DNA of 41,703 nucleotides from CAZTAO01 sp964611645. GTDB taxonomy: Bacteria > Armatimonadota > UBA5829. Shown piece by piece: positions 34,125-41,703 of this stretch; positions within the stretch are counted from its first letter, which is position 1, and the number at the start of each line of letters is the position of its first letter. The stretch lies in the NCBI GenBank assembly GCA_964611645.1, contig CAZTAO010000041.1, positions 1 through 41,703 on the forward strand. Direction: 5' to 3'. The translations under genes were made by a program, and so were the position numbers. The notes beneath the pieces are model-generated. The model did not search any database and was not told where the DNA came from. It saw only the letters and a list, made by a program, of their open reading frames with translations.

Positions 34125-34293
34125 AGGCGCATTAGTTGCAGGAGCCAGACACTCGGAATCATCTTTCATCGCGCCCTTTGGAACGTGGCGGCAATCTGGT
34201 GAACGCGACGATGAGCATCGAAGCAAGAAGGCGGCAACACGTTTATTCGTACAATCCAAAGGCACAACTGGGGTGAAGCCCAAGTGCATGACG

Positions 34294-34330
34294 GCCGACA
34301 AGCTGTCGGCGGTTCTGTGAGAAAATCTCA
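34294..34330. other. Adjacent hairpins in the 317-bp gap after the main operon
   Basis: The gap 34125-34441 has no gene. It contains two perfect stem-loops side by side: GCCGACA-AGC-TGTCGGC (34294-34310) and TGAGA-AAA-TCTCA (34318-34330), with GGTTCTGTGAGAA (34311-34323) between and overlapping. The latter is a 12/13 match to the scar repeat. Neither hairpin has a T-run, so a terminator role is weak; an element boundary is equally possible. Confidence 0.35.
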
Positions 34331-34441
34331 ACACACCAATTCGCCGGAGGCGATATCGGTCCTGACAAAACCGACGAACCCGACCAGGCATTCGCGACCG
34401 TCCCGCGTACCAGTAGAAACGACGAACATGGAGCCACCGCA

Positions 34442-35530
34442 ATGCATCTGCCGTTCTGCGCTATGGTTGACGAGCCTGTGCCAATCTCACAGGCATTCTG
34501 GGATGATTGGCGAGCGTTGTCGATGTACGCCGTCGCCGCCAATGTATTCACGGCACCCTTCTGGCTACAGTGCCACTGGCAGACGTACGCATCTGCACAG
34601 GCACAGCTACGCCCCGCGCGTTACGTCGATGGGACGGGCCGGACCGTAGCGATGAGTCTCCACCAGGAGGTAGTGTGTCGTCACTATGGCCTGCCCTGTC
34701 GCGTATGGCGAACCCTTGATTTCAACGCACAACGCATACCTGCTGTTCTGGCCCCAGACCTGCCAACCATGGCGTCCGCGCTCGTTGCCCTGTATACGAA
34801 ACACGCATCAAGGATCGATCAGTTTGAATTCTATAAGCTTGATTCGCTCGACCAGCAACTGCACACGCTGCAGGCCTGGATCGCCCTCACGGGGATTGAC
34901 TCGACGCTCTCGGTCTTTAACCTGCAACCACAGATTGTGCTCCCAGAATCGTGGGATGACTATACGCGAGGAAGACAGACGTTTCGCAATAAGCGACGAA
35001 ATCTCACTAATCGTATTGCTCGTGAACTGGGGGACCTACAATTCTCGCGGTGGCGTGCGTGCGATGCGCCACGCCCCACGCTCTCCAGGCTGTGGGACGA
35101 TGTCCTTGACGTCTTCGATGCCAGTTGGCAAGGCGGGGTTGAACGCGCACGCGGGACCAACGCCTCAGCCCGCTGGCGCACACACTGGACGGAGATCGTG
35201 TGTGCCGCAGCCGACGCCGGCCTGGCTGATGTGAATGTAATGTACATTGATCGAAAACCCGTCGCGTTTGACTTCAATTTGTGCGAGCGTAACACGGTCT
35301 ACATGATCCTCGGCGGCTTTGTCCAACATCTGGCGGCCTATGATCTCGGGAAGCTTCTTCTTGTACATTGGCTGCATGACAGCCACCAGCGTGGCGAGCA
35401 TATGATCGAATTCGGCGGCGAGCATCTCGCCTACAAATGGCAGTGGACACACCGCACGCTTCCCGCTTACCAATTACGGATCCTTGGCCAGACACGGCAG
35501 GCCCGGATCGCCCGTTATCTTGGGAGGTGA
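34442..35530 (+). CDS. CelD/FemAB-like acyltransferase
   Basis: A 362-residue protein of the BioF2/CelD-type acetyltransferase group (GNAT superfamily, FemAB-like double fold). Supporting motifs are a basic helix in the middle (RQTFRNKRRNLTNRI, about 178-192), the strand pair VNVMYIDRKPVAFDFNL followed by YMILGGF, and near the end GEHMIEFGGEHLAYKWQW, which is the family's closing motif. Members in exopolysaccharide loci are thought to acylate sugars or attach amino acids. Donor and acceptor are unknown here. GGAG lies 8 nt before the ATG. It precedes the GNAT gene by 2 bp and faces a second CelD-like gene that shares the closing motif. Confidence 0.8.
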   Translation: MHLPFCAMVDEPVPISQAFWDDWRALSMYAVAANVFTAPFWLQCHWQTYASAQAQLRPARYVDGTGRTVAMSLHQEVVCRHYGLPCRVWRTLDFNAQRIPAVLAPDLPTMASALVALYTKHASRIDQFEFYKLDSLDQQLHTLQAWIALTGIDSTLSVFNLQPQIVLPESWDDYTRGRQTFRNKRRNLTNRIARELGDLQFSRWRACDAPRPTLSRLWDDVLDVFDASWQGGVERARGTNASARWRTHWTEIVCAAADAGLADVNVMYIDRKPVAFDFNLCERNTVYMILGGFVQHLAAYDLGKLLLVHWLHDSHQRGEHMIEFGGEHLAYKWQWTHRTLPAYQLRILGQTRQARIARYLGR

Positions 35531-35532
35531 CG

Positions 35533-36267
35533 ATGACGCTGTTGTGGTCTCGGCTTGTTGCTAGGGTGCGCCGGCAATGGCCTGCGCTAATTGATTTGAG
35601 CTGGTTTCAGTTGTATAAGCTTCCGCCGCTCTCCCAGCACCCCGCGACCACAGACGGCCTGGTGAGGCGCGTGGCTGATGAAGACCTCCCGGCACTGGCC
35701 ATCTGTCGCGAGGTTGCAGATATGGCGGAAGGCGTCACGACGTTTCGCGCTCGTCTTGAGGCGGGGTGCCGCGGGTACTGCCTGGTGATTGACGGCACGG
35801 TGTCAGGTTACTTATGGATGGCACCGGGCACCAATCGCCAAGAGGATCATGATTCCTACCGTATCCATCTGGGCGCGACGGGTGCGTATCTCTTCGATGC
35901 CTATCTCCACGCTGCTACGAGGGGGCGCGGATTCTATCGCGCCTTAGTCCTGGGAGCGCAACAGCAAGAGCGTGCGTTCGGGATTCAGCAGGTCTACCTC
36001 ACAATCGACAACACCAATACCCACTCCAGGAATGTGCATCTCGCCTTAGGCGCGGTGCCGGTTGAAACCGTGGGGTTTCTCTTGCTATTCGGGTGGCGGT
36101 TCCACGTCGCATGGGGGGTGCATGGGTGGGCACTGCAATTGGATCCTCCAGGTCTTCATCGCGATTTTCTCACCCGGGTGGAGGTAGCGCGTCTGCCAGA
36201 CCTCTGTGTTGCCCGTGATGTGCATCAGACAGGCTCCAACGGGGAACAAGACGACAGAGGAGAGTAA
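35533..36267 (+). CDS. GNAT-family acetyltransferase
   Basis: About 244 residues from ATG 35533 with GGGAGG 5 nt before; the longer frame begins inside the preceding gene. The N-terminal helix (LIDLSWFQLYKLP) is followed by LVRRVADEDLPALAI, the start of many GNAT domains, then VIDGTVSGYLWMA, a strand with YLFDAYLHAATRGRGFYRALV, which is the acetyl-CoA binding motif A (R/Q-x-x-G-x-G/A region), and VYLTIDNTNTHSRNVHLALGA, the motif B Asn-containing segment. It should acetylate an amino group of a sugar or another small molecule. Its last 98 bp overlap the end of the convergent CelD-like gene. Confidence 0.82.
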   Translation: MTLLWSRLVARVRRQWPALIDLSWFQLYKLPPLSQHPATTDGLVRRVADEDLPALAICREVADMAEGVTTFRARLEAGCRGYCLVIDGTVSGYLWMAPGTNRQEDHDSYRIHLGATGAYLFDAYLHAATRGRGFYRALVLGAQQQERAFGIQQVYLTIDNTNTHSRNVHLALGAVPVETVGFLLLFGWRFHVAWGVHGWALQLDPPGLHRDFLTRVEVARLPDLCVARDVHQTGSNGEQDDRGE

Positions 36268-37369
36268 GCCATGGCGATAACGGGAGGGTCACCTGAAGCA
36301 ACGGCACTTCGTGCGTCGCCCAATGGCGTTTCCAGTCTTGCGATTCCCCACCAAAGTCCAGGAGCGTGTCGCCACGTCGCGCGCTGTCCTCGATTAGCCA
36401 GGCCATGGCCAGCGCACCAGGCGAATACTTCTTCATAGCTTGATCGTAAACGCCCACGACCAACCACACCGTCTGCTGATGGACTAAACTGACATACCCG
36501 GCAATCGCGCGTGTTCCGATCATAAGCAAGGCAATATCCAGCGTCCCAGTTGTGCCGAGGTCATCGACCAGACGTTCGAGGTATCGCGCATTCCGCGCAG
36601 ATTCCCCCAGGGCATCCTGAAAAGCCCATTGCCAAGAGGTTGGCCAGAGTTCTCGAAAGCAGCACCAGGCCTCATGCACGTCGGCGTGATGCGCTGATCT
36701 CCCCCGTACACGCCATAGGCGTGGAGCACTAATACAATCGCGCTGGAGAACGTGGGCGAGTCTCTGGATATGGCGAGGATGGGTCAGTGGATCGCGGGCA
36801 AAGTAGCTCTCTAGATCGTCTGGCATAGTGAGTTGCGGACAGGTTGAAGTTGTACGCACTTGCACGGGCACGTGGCGGGTTGCTGCTTCGGTGAGGAGGT
36901 TCGTGGTAGCGTCGGCATCTTGTGCATACAGGCTAAGCAGTGCACAGCCTGTAGTGCGATGGAGCGCGGGCAAGGCGGCCAGCAAAGCATGGCTACTCCA
37001 ATCGGCCAACTCCGGCGCGACAAGCAAGGGCCTCTGGCGTACGACGGCCCAGTCTAGCGTACGCAAGACCGCGAGCGTTCCGAGACGGTGGGCTTGGTAC
37101 TCTGTGCGCAAGACCACCGCCGCGTCGGGGGAAGTGGAGGGGCTGCGTGCGAGTGTCATCAACCAATGGGGCGCTTCCGCATAGCGCTCGTGTGCGATCG
37201 CATGCCAATTGGCCCACGAAACCCATGGGCCCGCCTGTGCCGCTGCTTCCAGCGGGGCCAACAGGTCGCGGCACGCCAGCCAACTTGTTGGCGAATCCAG
37301 ACGCAATACATCGACAACGCCGAACGACGTCGTGAAACGCGGTTCTGTCAGAATTGGTGGCCGTCTCAT
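36170..37369 (-). CDS. CelD/FemAB-like acyltransferase, convergent
   Basis: About 399 residues from ATG 37369; TTG 37384 would add five residues, and neither has a good ribosome site. The C-terminal domain shows DIALLMIGTRAIAGYVSLVH, VGVYDQAMKKYSPGALAMAW and DTLLDFGGESQDWKRHW, matching the closing motif of the CelD-like gene at 34442-35530. The two proteins are therefore distant relatives transcribed toward one another around a GNAT gene. The first codons contain the scar 13-mer (37341-37353), encoding part of RPPILTEPRF, so the N-terminus may have been altered or supplied by an inserted element. It overlaps the GNAT gene by 98 bp, unusually long. Confidence 0.78.
   Translation of the reverse strand: MRRPPILTEPRFTTSFGVVDVLRLDSPTSWLACRDLLAPLEAAAQAGPWVSWANWHAIAHERYAEAPHWLMTLARSPSTSPDAAVVLRTEYQAHRLGTLAVLRTLDWAVVRQRPLLVAPELADWSSHALLAALPALHRTTGCALLSLYAQDADATTNLLTEAATRHVPVQVRTTSTCPQLTMPDDLESYFARDPLTHPRHIQRLAHVLQRDCISAPRLWRVRGRSAHHADVHEAWCCFRELWPTSWQWAFQDALGESARNARYLERLVDDLGTTGTLDIALLMIGTRAIAGYVSLVHQQTVWLVVGVYDQAMKKYSPGALAMAWLIEDSARRGDTLLDFGGESQDWKRHWATHEVPLLQVTLPLSPWLTLLCRLVPRWSLSDAHHGQHRGLADALPPPG
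37341..37353 (+). repeat. 13-bp scar repeat, copy 3
   Basis: GGTTCTGTCAGAA, identical to copy 1 and to part of copy 2. It lies within the first dozen codons of the convergent CelD-like gene and 140 bp from a transposase-like stub. Confidence 0.5.
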
Positions 37370-37493
37370 TCTAGGAACTGCCAAAGTGGTTAATCTCGCG
37401 TATTCTAGCCCGAATTCTCACGATAGGAGTAAGACGGGCACATTCTGTCGAAGTAGTCTTTGGTGAGTAACACTGAAACATAGGGCACCCTTG

Positions 37494-37667
37494 ATGTTTA
37501 CTACGACTCTTGATCGGGCTTTTCCTGCTGTTTGCGGGAAAGAAACTGTGGCTAGAAACGACGGTGGTGACATCATCTCTCTGATGCCGTTGCTTCTGGT
37601 GTCGCTCGCGGACAAGAGAATTGGACTGACTCGTGCTATAGCTGGTTCCATCAATCGATGGTTTTGA
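37494..37667 (+). pseudogene. Possible IS1380-type transposase stub
   Basis: A 57-codon frame from ATG 37494 to TGA 37665-37667. Its middle, NDGGDIISLMPLLLVSLADK followed by RIGLTRAIAGSI, resembles the N-terminal SDGG...LLRELDxRLGLTxxLA segment of IS1380-family transposases. Full enzymes have about 420-450 residues; nothing of the catalytic part remains. The end of the frame lies in an inverted repeat (37646-37672). The resemblance is by eye only, and another DDE transposase family is possible. It occupies part of the gene-poor interval 37370-37742. Confidence 0.45.
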
Positions 37668-37672
37668 TGGAA
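37646..37672. repeat. 9-bp inverted repeat
   Basis: TTCCATCAA and TTGATGGAA separated by nine bases (TCGATGGTT). The stop of the transposase-like stub is in the right arm. It may be a terminator-like hairpin without a T-run or the end of a decayed element. Confidence 0.4.
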
Positions 37673-37742
37673 TGTCTTCTCGACAGACGCACGGGCTCAT
37701 CGATTTCTGTTCCATTTCTCTGAGTCTGTAGAGTTCGCTTGA

Positions 37743-37889
37743 GTGCTTGACTCCCCTCCGTCCGCCCCGATTGCCGCGTTGTTTGGCCTGCTCGTTGATG
37801 CCATTGGCGAAGATGGCGTGAAACCCACCGCCAACGGCAACATTCCCCTAAAGATTGTTGCGCAAGATAACGCCTTCTCACTTGGGTGA
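37743..37889 (+). pseudogene. Gene stub, unrecognised small protein fragment
   Basis: A 48-codon frame from GTG 37743, directly after a TGA, to TGA 37887-37889. It has coding-like composition and reads ALFGLLVDAIGEDGVKPTAN, then GNIPLKIVAQ. The pattern G-[VI]-K-x-T-x-x-GN-[LI]-P recalls a segment seen in several uncharacterised or SEC-C-motif bacterial proteins, but this is weak. It breaks off exactly where the truncated phosphatase begins, so the junction near 37886 probably joins two unrelated gene remains. Confidence 0.4.
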
Positions 37890-38551
37890 AGAGGGATATG
37901 CAGGCTTCACCAAGCACGGTGATATCCGTAGCGAGGAGAGCTATTGCAGTGGGCGATGTGGCAGGCAAGGGCCTGCTTGCGGCGGTGCGCGTTGCCACTG
38001 TGAGACATTCGCTGAGAAGCTACGCGTTTATGGGTGGGCGGCCGTCGAGAGTAATGACACTGCTGGCCGAAGTGCTTTACCGGGACGTCGAAACCGAAAA
38101 TGATACGTTGACGGCGTTCTTTGCGACGCTGGACATTCCCACGTGTGAGCTGAGATACACTAACGCAGGCCACGAGCCGCCACTGTTGATGCGTTCCGAT
38201 GGCCGGACAGAGTACCTGGCCGAGGGCGGGCCGATGTTCTGCGGCCTGACTAATTCTGCCTACACGGAAGCCACCCTGGTTCTTGAGTCAGGGGATACGC
38301 TGGTATTGGTGACCGACGGCATAACGGAGTCTCGTAAAGTTGACCACTATGAGCAATTCGGGCCGGAAGGCATCGAGCGATGCCTGTCCGAAAACTTGGG
38401 AGCTTCCGCCGAGGAGATTGCCAGTGCAATACTGCGGGGCGCTTCAGAGTTTGCGGAAGGTATACTGCGCGACGATGTGGTAGTATTAGTTGTCAAGAAG
38501 TGCTATCAGGGATCGCCCAGTGCAGGAGAATGCCCTCCCTCTGCGGAATGA
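37886..38551 (+). CDS. SpoIIE-type phosphatase lacking its N-terminal metal motif
   Basis: About 221 residues from GTG 37886, or 217 from ATG 37898; neither start has a well-spaced ribosome site. From residue 22 the sequence follows the SpoIIE/PP2C domain: AVGDVAGKGLLAAV, FFATLDIPTCELRYTNAGHEPPLL, LVTDGITESR and ILRDDVVVLVV. The first part of the domain, including the GDFYD motif that supplies one metal ligand, is missing, and the sequence upstream belongs to another stub. It is probably a 5'-deleted gene and may be inactive. It stands 49 bp before the CheR/hybrid-kinase pair, suggesting that this pair once had its own phosphatase output. Confidence 0.65.
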   Translation: MKRDMQASPSTVISVARRAIAVGDVAGKGLLAAVRVATVRHSLRSYAFMGGRPSRVMTLLAEVLYRDVETENDTLTAFFATLDIPTCELRYTNAGHEPPLLMRSDGRTEYLAEGGPMFCGLTNSAYTEATLVLESGDTLVLVTDGITESRKVDHYEQFGPEGIERCLSENLGASAEEIASAILRGASEFAEGILRDDVVVLVVKKCYQGSPSAGECPPSAE

Positions 38552-38600
38552 TGGCATGACTCCGCGATAGGCCGTAGTTTCTCGCCAGACGGGAGAGCAG

Positions 38601-39428
38601 ATGAATGACATCATCGAAGTGCTGCGTTTGAGACACGGACTAGATGTCTCCGGATTCAACGCGTCATTCTTGGCTAACTCCCTGGATAGGCGCAGAAATG
38701 CCGAGGCGGGAGAGAATTCCTCGGATTATGTAGATCGCCTTTCTGAAGACAGCAGCGAGGCAGAGGCGTTCTATCGCTCGTTACTCGTGACACACAGCGA
38801 ATTCTTCCGTAACCCCCTCGCTTTTGCCTTGCTCGAGCAGATAATCATTCCTGGTCTTCTAGAGCAAAAGTCCCTACACAAACAAAGCGAACTCCGAATC
38901 TGGTCTGCCGGATGCGCCTCCGGTCAAGAAGCTTGCTCCGTGGCCATTTTACTGGATGAATTGTCCGTGGCGCGGAATTCGTCCATCTCCTATCGCATTT
39001 TCGCCACCGACCTCTCCGAACCGAACCTAGCTCAGGCGCAGGCAGGGGTTTACAGCGCCGATACCGTGGGAAACATCCGTTCGCGGCAACTCCGCGAATA
39101 TTTCATTCGGCACGACGAGTCCTTTTCCATTATCCCCCGGATCATGGAACGCATGAACTTTTCAGTCTACAATCTGCTAGACACAAGCACCACCACGCCC
39201 CCTGAAAGCATATACGGCGGCTTTGACCTCGTAATGTGCAGCAACGTGCTGTTCTATTACCAGCAGGAGGCCCAACGCTTCATCCTGGATAAGTTGAGGC
39301 GCAGCCTGGCCCCCGGCGGCTATCTGCTCACGGGTGAGACGGAGCGGCAGATCGTGGATTGCATCGGCGGTTTCCGCGCCGTAGTCCCACCCATTACCAT
39401 ATTTCAGAGATGTGCAAGAAAGAGGTAA
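38601..39428 (+). CDS. cheR: CheR-type protein-glutamate methyltransferase
   Basis: A 275-residue protein of normal CheR length. The N-terminal helical domain (1-75) ends in the signature TEFFRNP-like HSEFFRNPLAF. The SAM-binding domain has LRIWSAGCASGQEACSVAI (glycine-rich loop and acidic residue), IFATDLSEPNLAQAQAGVY, VYNLLD and LVMCSNVLFYY, then LRRSLAPGGYLLTGETE. CheR transfers methyl groups from S-adenosylmethionine to glutamates of chemoreceptors. No chemoreceptor is visible in the window; the following kinase has a receptor-like N-terminus and may be the target. GGGAGAG lies 5 nt before the ATG. It is separated by 3 bp from the kinase gene. Confidence 0.92.
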   Translation: MNDIIEVLRLRHGLDVSGFNASFLANSLDRRRNAEAGENSSDYVDRLSEDSSEAEAFYRSLLVTHSEFFRNPLAFALLEQIIIPGLLEQKSLHKQSELRIWSAGCASGQEACSVAILLDELSVARNSSISYRIFATDLSEPNLAQAQAGVYSADTVGNIRSRQLREYFIRHDESFSIIPRIMERMNFSVYNLLDTSTTTPPESIYGGFDLVMCSNVLFYYQQEAQRFILDKLRRSLAPGGYLLTGETERQIVDCIGGFRAVVPPITIFQRCARKR

Positions 39429-39431
39429 CGC

Positions 39432-41703
39432 TTGAAACTGAAGAACGTGAAGATTGGCACGCAACTGCGCTTCGGCATGGGTATCATCCTGGCTCTAGTG
39501 GTCGTTCTCGGTGTGACTGCATGGCTGCAATCAGATCAACTCTGGCTGCAGACTAAGAGCCTCTACAATCATCCGCTCACGGTCCGCCGAGCCATTGGCA
39601 GTATATACGTCGATGTCCTAAAGACTCACAACCAGATGAGTTACTTGCTGGCGGCCAAGAGCGAGCAGGAAATACAGTCGATCCTCCGGGAGTGTGACCT
39701 GCTCGATGCCGATGCAAAACGACAGATCGATGTCATATACGACCGTTATCTGGGCGACAGGAAGAGCGTGGACGACCTGGCGAACGCCTTGGAGCATTAC
39801 AGAACAGCGCGCATGGAAGCCCTCAGCCTACTACGATCGGGAAAGACCGCCGATGTGAGCGAGCACCTACGGCGTAACGGAGCCTCCACCGCAGGCTTGA
39901 CCAGGATACTGGATCGCGTCAAAGTACTGGACGACTTCTCTCTGGGCAAGGCTGATCAGTTCTATCGAGACGCTGCTGCGCTTCACAGAGAACTGATTCG
40001 CAGATTGGTGGCTATCGTCGCCATCATTGTGCTGCTAACCCTAATCGTCGCCTGGCTCCTGCAACACGGGATCAAGGCGCCACTAGAGGACTTGACCGCG
40101 GCGACTGAACAGTTTCGCCAGGGCAAGCTGGATGTTCGCTGCCGATATGCATCTGGCAATGAGTTCGGGGCGCTGGCCACCTCCTTCAACACAATGGCAG
40201 ATGCGATGACAACACAAATGCAGATTAATGAGAACGCGGCCCAACTTGCTAGCGTTATGCTCCGAGAGGAAGATATCAAAGCGTTCTGCCACGAGTTGCT
40301 AAAGGCGTTGCTCCATCACACTGGCTCGCAGTTGGGGGCGGTGTATCTCCTGAACGGAACGAAGACCGTATTTGAGCATTTCGAATCGATTGGTCTGGGG
40401 GCTGGCGGGCGTGATGCCTTCTCTGCGACTGATATGGAGGGGGAGTTAGGCGCGGCCATGTCTTCTCGCCAAATCCAGCGTATAACAAATATCCCTAAGG
40501 ATACTCGTTTCTCGTTTGCCGCAGTGAGTGGGGATTTCATCCCTCGTGAAATCTTGACTATCCCCGTCCTGGATGACAGCGAGGTGGTGGCGGTGATCTC
40601 GCTGGCCAGCGTGCGTGCTTACGATGCTCCATGCATCGTACTTATCAACGACATCTGGAGCGTTCTAACCGCCCGCGTCAACGGAGTGCTGGCATACCGA
40701 ACTATTCGGGATCTTGCGGGACGACTCGAACAGCAAAACCGGGAATTGAACGAGCAGAAACGGGAGTTGAAGATGCAGGCGGACGAGTTGGCCGAGCAGA
40801 ACACCGAATTGGAGATGCAGAAACAGCAACTGGGTGAGGCCAATAGACTGAAGAGCGCATTCCTGTCAAACATGAGCCACGAATTGCGTACGCCACTCAA
40901 CTCCGTCATCGCCCTTTCAGGCGTGCTGAACCGCAGGCTGGCAAACACCTTACCGGCGGAGGAATACAGCTATCTCGAAGTCATCGAACGCAACGGCAAA
41001 AACCTGTTGGCACTGATCAACGACATTCTTGACCTCTCCCGCATTGAAGCTGGCCGTGAGGAAATCAGCGTCAGATCATTCTCTGTCGGTGGACTGGTCG
41101 GGGAAATAGCGGCCATGATAGAGCCCCAAGCGCTGGAGAAGCAGATCGCTCTGATCAATGAGGTAAGTGAAGAACTGCCGCGGATCACCTCAGATCCCGA
41201 CAAATGCCGGCACATCCTCCAGAACCTCATTGGCAACGCGGTCAAGTTTACCGAGCAGGGCAAGGTAACAATTACAGCCAAAGCTGTGCACAGCGCCGTG
41301 GACGATTCGCAATCCGAGATCCACATCGTAGTTACAGACACCGGCATTGGCATCGCCGCTGACCAAATCGCCCACGTATTCGATGAGTTCAGGCAGGCTG
41401 ACGGTAGCGCCTCTCGGAAGTTCGGCGGCACCGGGCTGGGTTTAGCCATAGCGAAGAAGTACGCCCTGATGTTGGGTGGCCGCATAGCTGTAGCCAGCGT
41501 GCCGGGACAAGGCTCGACATTCACCCTCAGGCTGCCGTTGGCCCTTTCGCATCTCAGCGGTGTTAGCATGGAAACGCAGGCAGCAGTCGACTCTGGTGCG
41601 GCAAGCGTAGGCCAGGGCCAGCGCATCCTCCTCGTCGAAGACAACGAGCCCGCAGCGCTCCAGGTAACCGACATCCTCACAGCGCACGGCTATCGGGTGC
41701 AGG
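39432..41703 (+). CDS. Hybrid histidine kinase with receptor-like sensor (3' end outside window)
   Basis: Begins at TTG 39432, with AGAGG 6 nt before, and runs open to the last base, at least 757 residues. Domains: TM1 (about 13-33); a periplasmic four-helix-bundle-type sensor like those of chemoreceptors (35-190); TM2 (193-213); HAMP (214-268, LEDLTAATEQFRQGKLDV); GAF (270-418); a signalling coiled coil with repeated EQxxELxxQ units (430-470); HisKA with H483 (FLSNMSHELRTPLNS); HATPase with DTGIGI and GTGLGLAI; and the first strands of a receiver (RILLVEDNE) cut by the window. It is co-transcribed with cheR. The output beyond the receiver is not visible. Confidence 0.92.
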   Translation, partial: MKLKNVKIGTQLRFGMGIILALVVVLGVTAWLQSDQLWLQTKSLYNHPLTVRRAIGSIYVDVLKTHNQMSYLLAAKSEQEIQSILRECDLLDADAKRQIDVIYDRYLGDRKSVDDLANALEHYRTARMEALSLLRSGKTADVSEHLRRNGASTAGLTRILDRVKVLDDFSLGKADQFYRDAAALHRELIRRLVAIVAIIVLLTLIVAWLLQHGIKAPLEDLTAATEQFRQGKLDVRCRYASGNEFGALATSFNTMADAMTTQMQINENAAQLASVMLREEDIKAFCHELLKALLHHTGSQLGAVYLLNGTKTVFEHFESIGLGAGGRDAFSATDMEGELGAAMSSRQIQRITNIPKDTRFSFAAVSGDFIPREILTIPVLDDSEVVAVISLASVRAYDAPCIVLINDIWSVLTARVNGVLAYRTIRDLAGRLEQQNRELNEQKRELKMQADELAEQNTELEMQKQQLGEANRLKSAFLSNMSHELRTPLNSVIALSGVLNRRLANTLPAEEYSYLEVIERNGKNLLALINDILDLSRIEAGREEISVRSFSVGGLVGEIAAMIEPQALEKQIALINEVSEELPRITSDPDKCRHILQNLIGNAVKFTEQGKVTITAKAVHSAVDDSQSEIHIVVTDTGIGIAADQIAHVFDEFRQADGSASRKFGGTGLGLAIAKKYALMLGGRIAVASVPGQGSTFTLRLPLALSHLSGVSMETQAAVDSGAASVGQGQRILLVEDNEPAALQVTDILTAHGYRVQ

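Noticed and set aside
37341..37373. IS1380/ISEcp1-like terminal repeat CCTAGAAT beside the acyltransferase start
   Set aside because: Only eight bases resemble the known end and there is no matching opposite end; likely chance.
1..41703. CRISPR arrays, tRNA or rRNA genes, prophage
   Set aside because: No regularly spaced short repeats, no cloverleaf with TTCRANNC-type loop noticed, and no structural phage genes.

Overview
The window is one large extracellular-polysaccharide locus (about 3.4-34.1 kb) with its own signalling genes. It is bordered on both sides by mobile-element scars and has an accessory acyltransferase block and a second signalling unit at the right end. Base composition is moderately GC-rich (high fifties percent by eye). 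The organism is a bacterium and probably has two membranes, because there are two TolC-like outer-membrane-factor proteins with signal peptides. Phosphorelay and SpoIIE-phosphatase fusions, frequent TTG/GTG starts and 4-bp stop/start overlaps suggest an environmental, non-model lineage. Armatimonadota or a similar phylum would fit, but the sequence alone does not settle this.

Layout. 1-3.4 kb: an epimerase stub, two minus-strand genes for exported proteins of unknown function, an IS3-type transposase stub and a diverged 164-bp direct repeat. 3.4-8.5 kb (+): RsbW-like ATPase, STAS protein, NDP-sugar pyrophosphorylase, alkaline-phosphatase-superfamily enzyme, GT2 and a nucleotidyltransferase-fold protein, in one tightly overlapping operon. 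8.7-12.3 kb (+): Wzy/O-antigen-ligase-like protein and two TolC-like proteins. 12.3-13.5 kb (-): a glycosyltransferase. 13.7-16.4 kb (+): Wzx flippase and GT4. 16.4-22.8 kb (-): a receiver-phosphatase and a 1745-1748-residue hybrid kinase ending in an Hpt domain. 23.1-34.1 kb (+): Wzc-like co-polymerase, three GT4 enzymes, a uridine kinase, three proteins containing a phosphoglycosyl-transferase (PGT) fold, and a second receiver-phosphatase. 34.4-37.4 kb: two CelD/FemAB-like acyltransferases and a GNAT. 37.4-41.7 kb: transposase and other stubs, a truncated SpoIIE-type phosphatase, CheR and a hybrid kinase cut by the window end.

How it works (inference). The pyrophosphorylase supplies a nucleotide sugar. 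The intact PGT (29318-30055) loads the first sugar on undecaprenyl phosphate. Seven glycosyltransferase domains build the repeat unit, Wzx flips it, Wzy polymerises it, the Wzz/Wzc-like protein sets chain length, and the TolC-like pair is the only visible outer-membrane exit, since no Wza is present. Output is probably tuned by partner switching: the hybrid kinase phosphorylates receiver-phosphatases, which act on the STAS protein.

The most unusual feature is the number of apparent pseudoenzymes built into the machinery. One PGT domain has its catalytic Asp-Glu changed to Asp-Ala, another to Ala-Ala and is fused to a degenerate nucleotidyltransferase and a beta-helix. The Wzc-like protein has no Walker-A lysine, and the RsbW-like ATPase has a changed G1 box. 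Five to six transcription units are preceded by promoter-like hexamers, all with 18-nt spacers.
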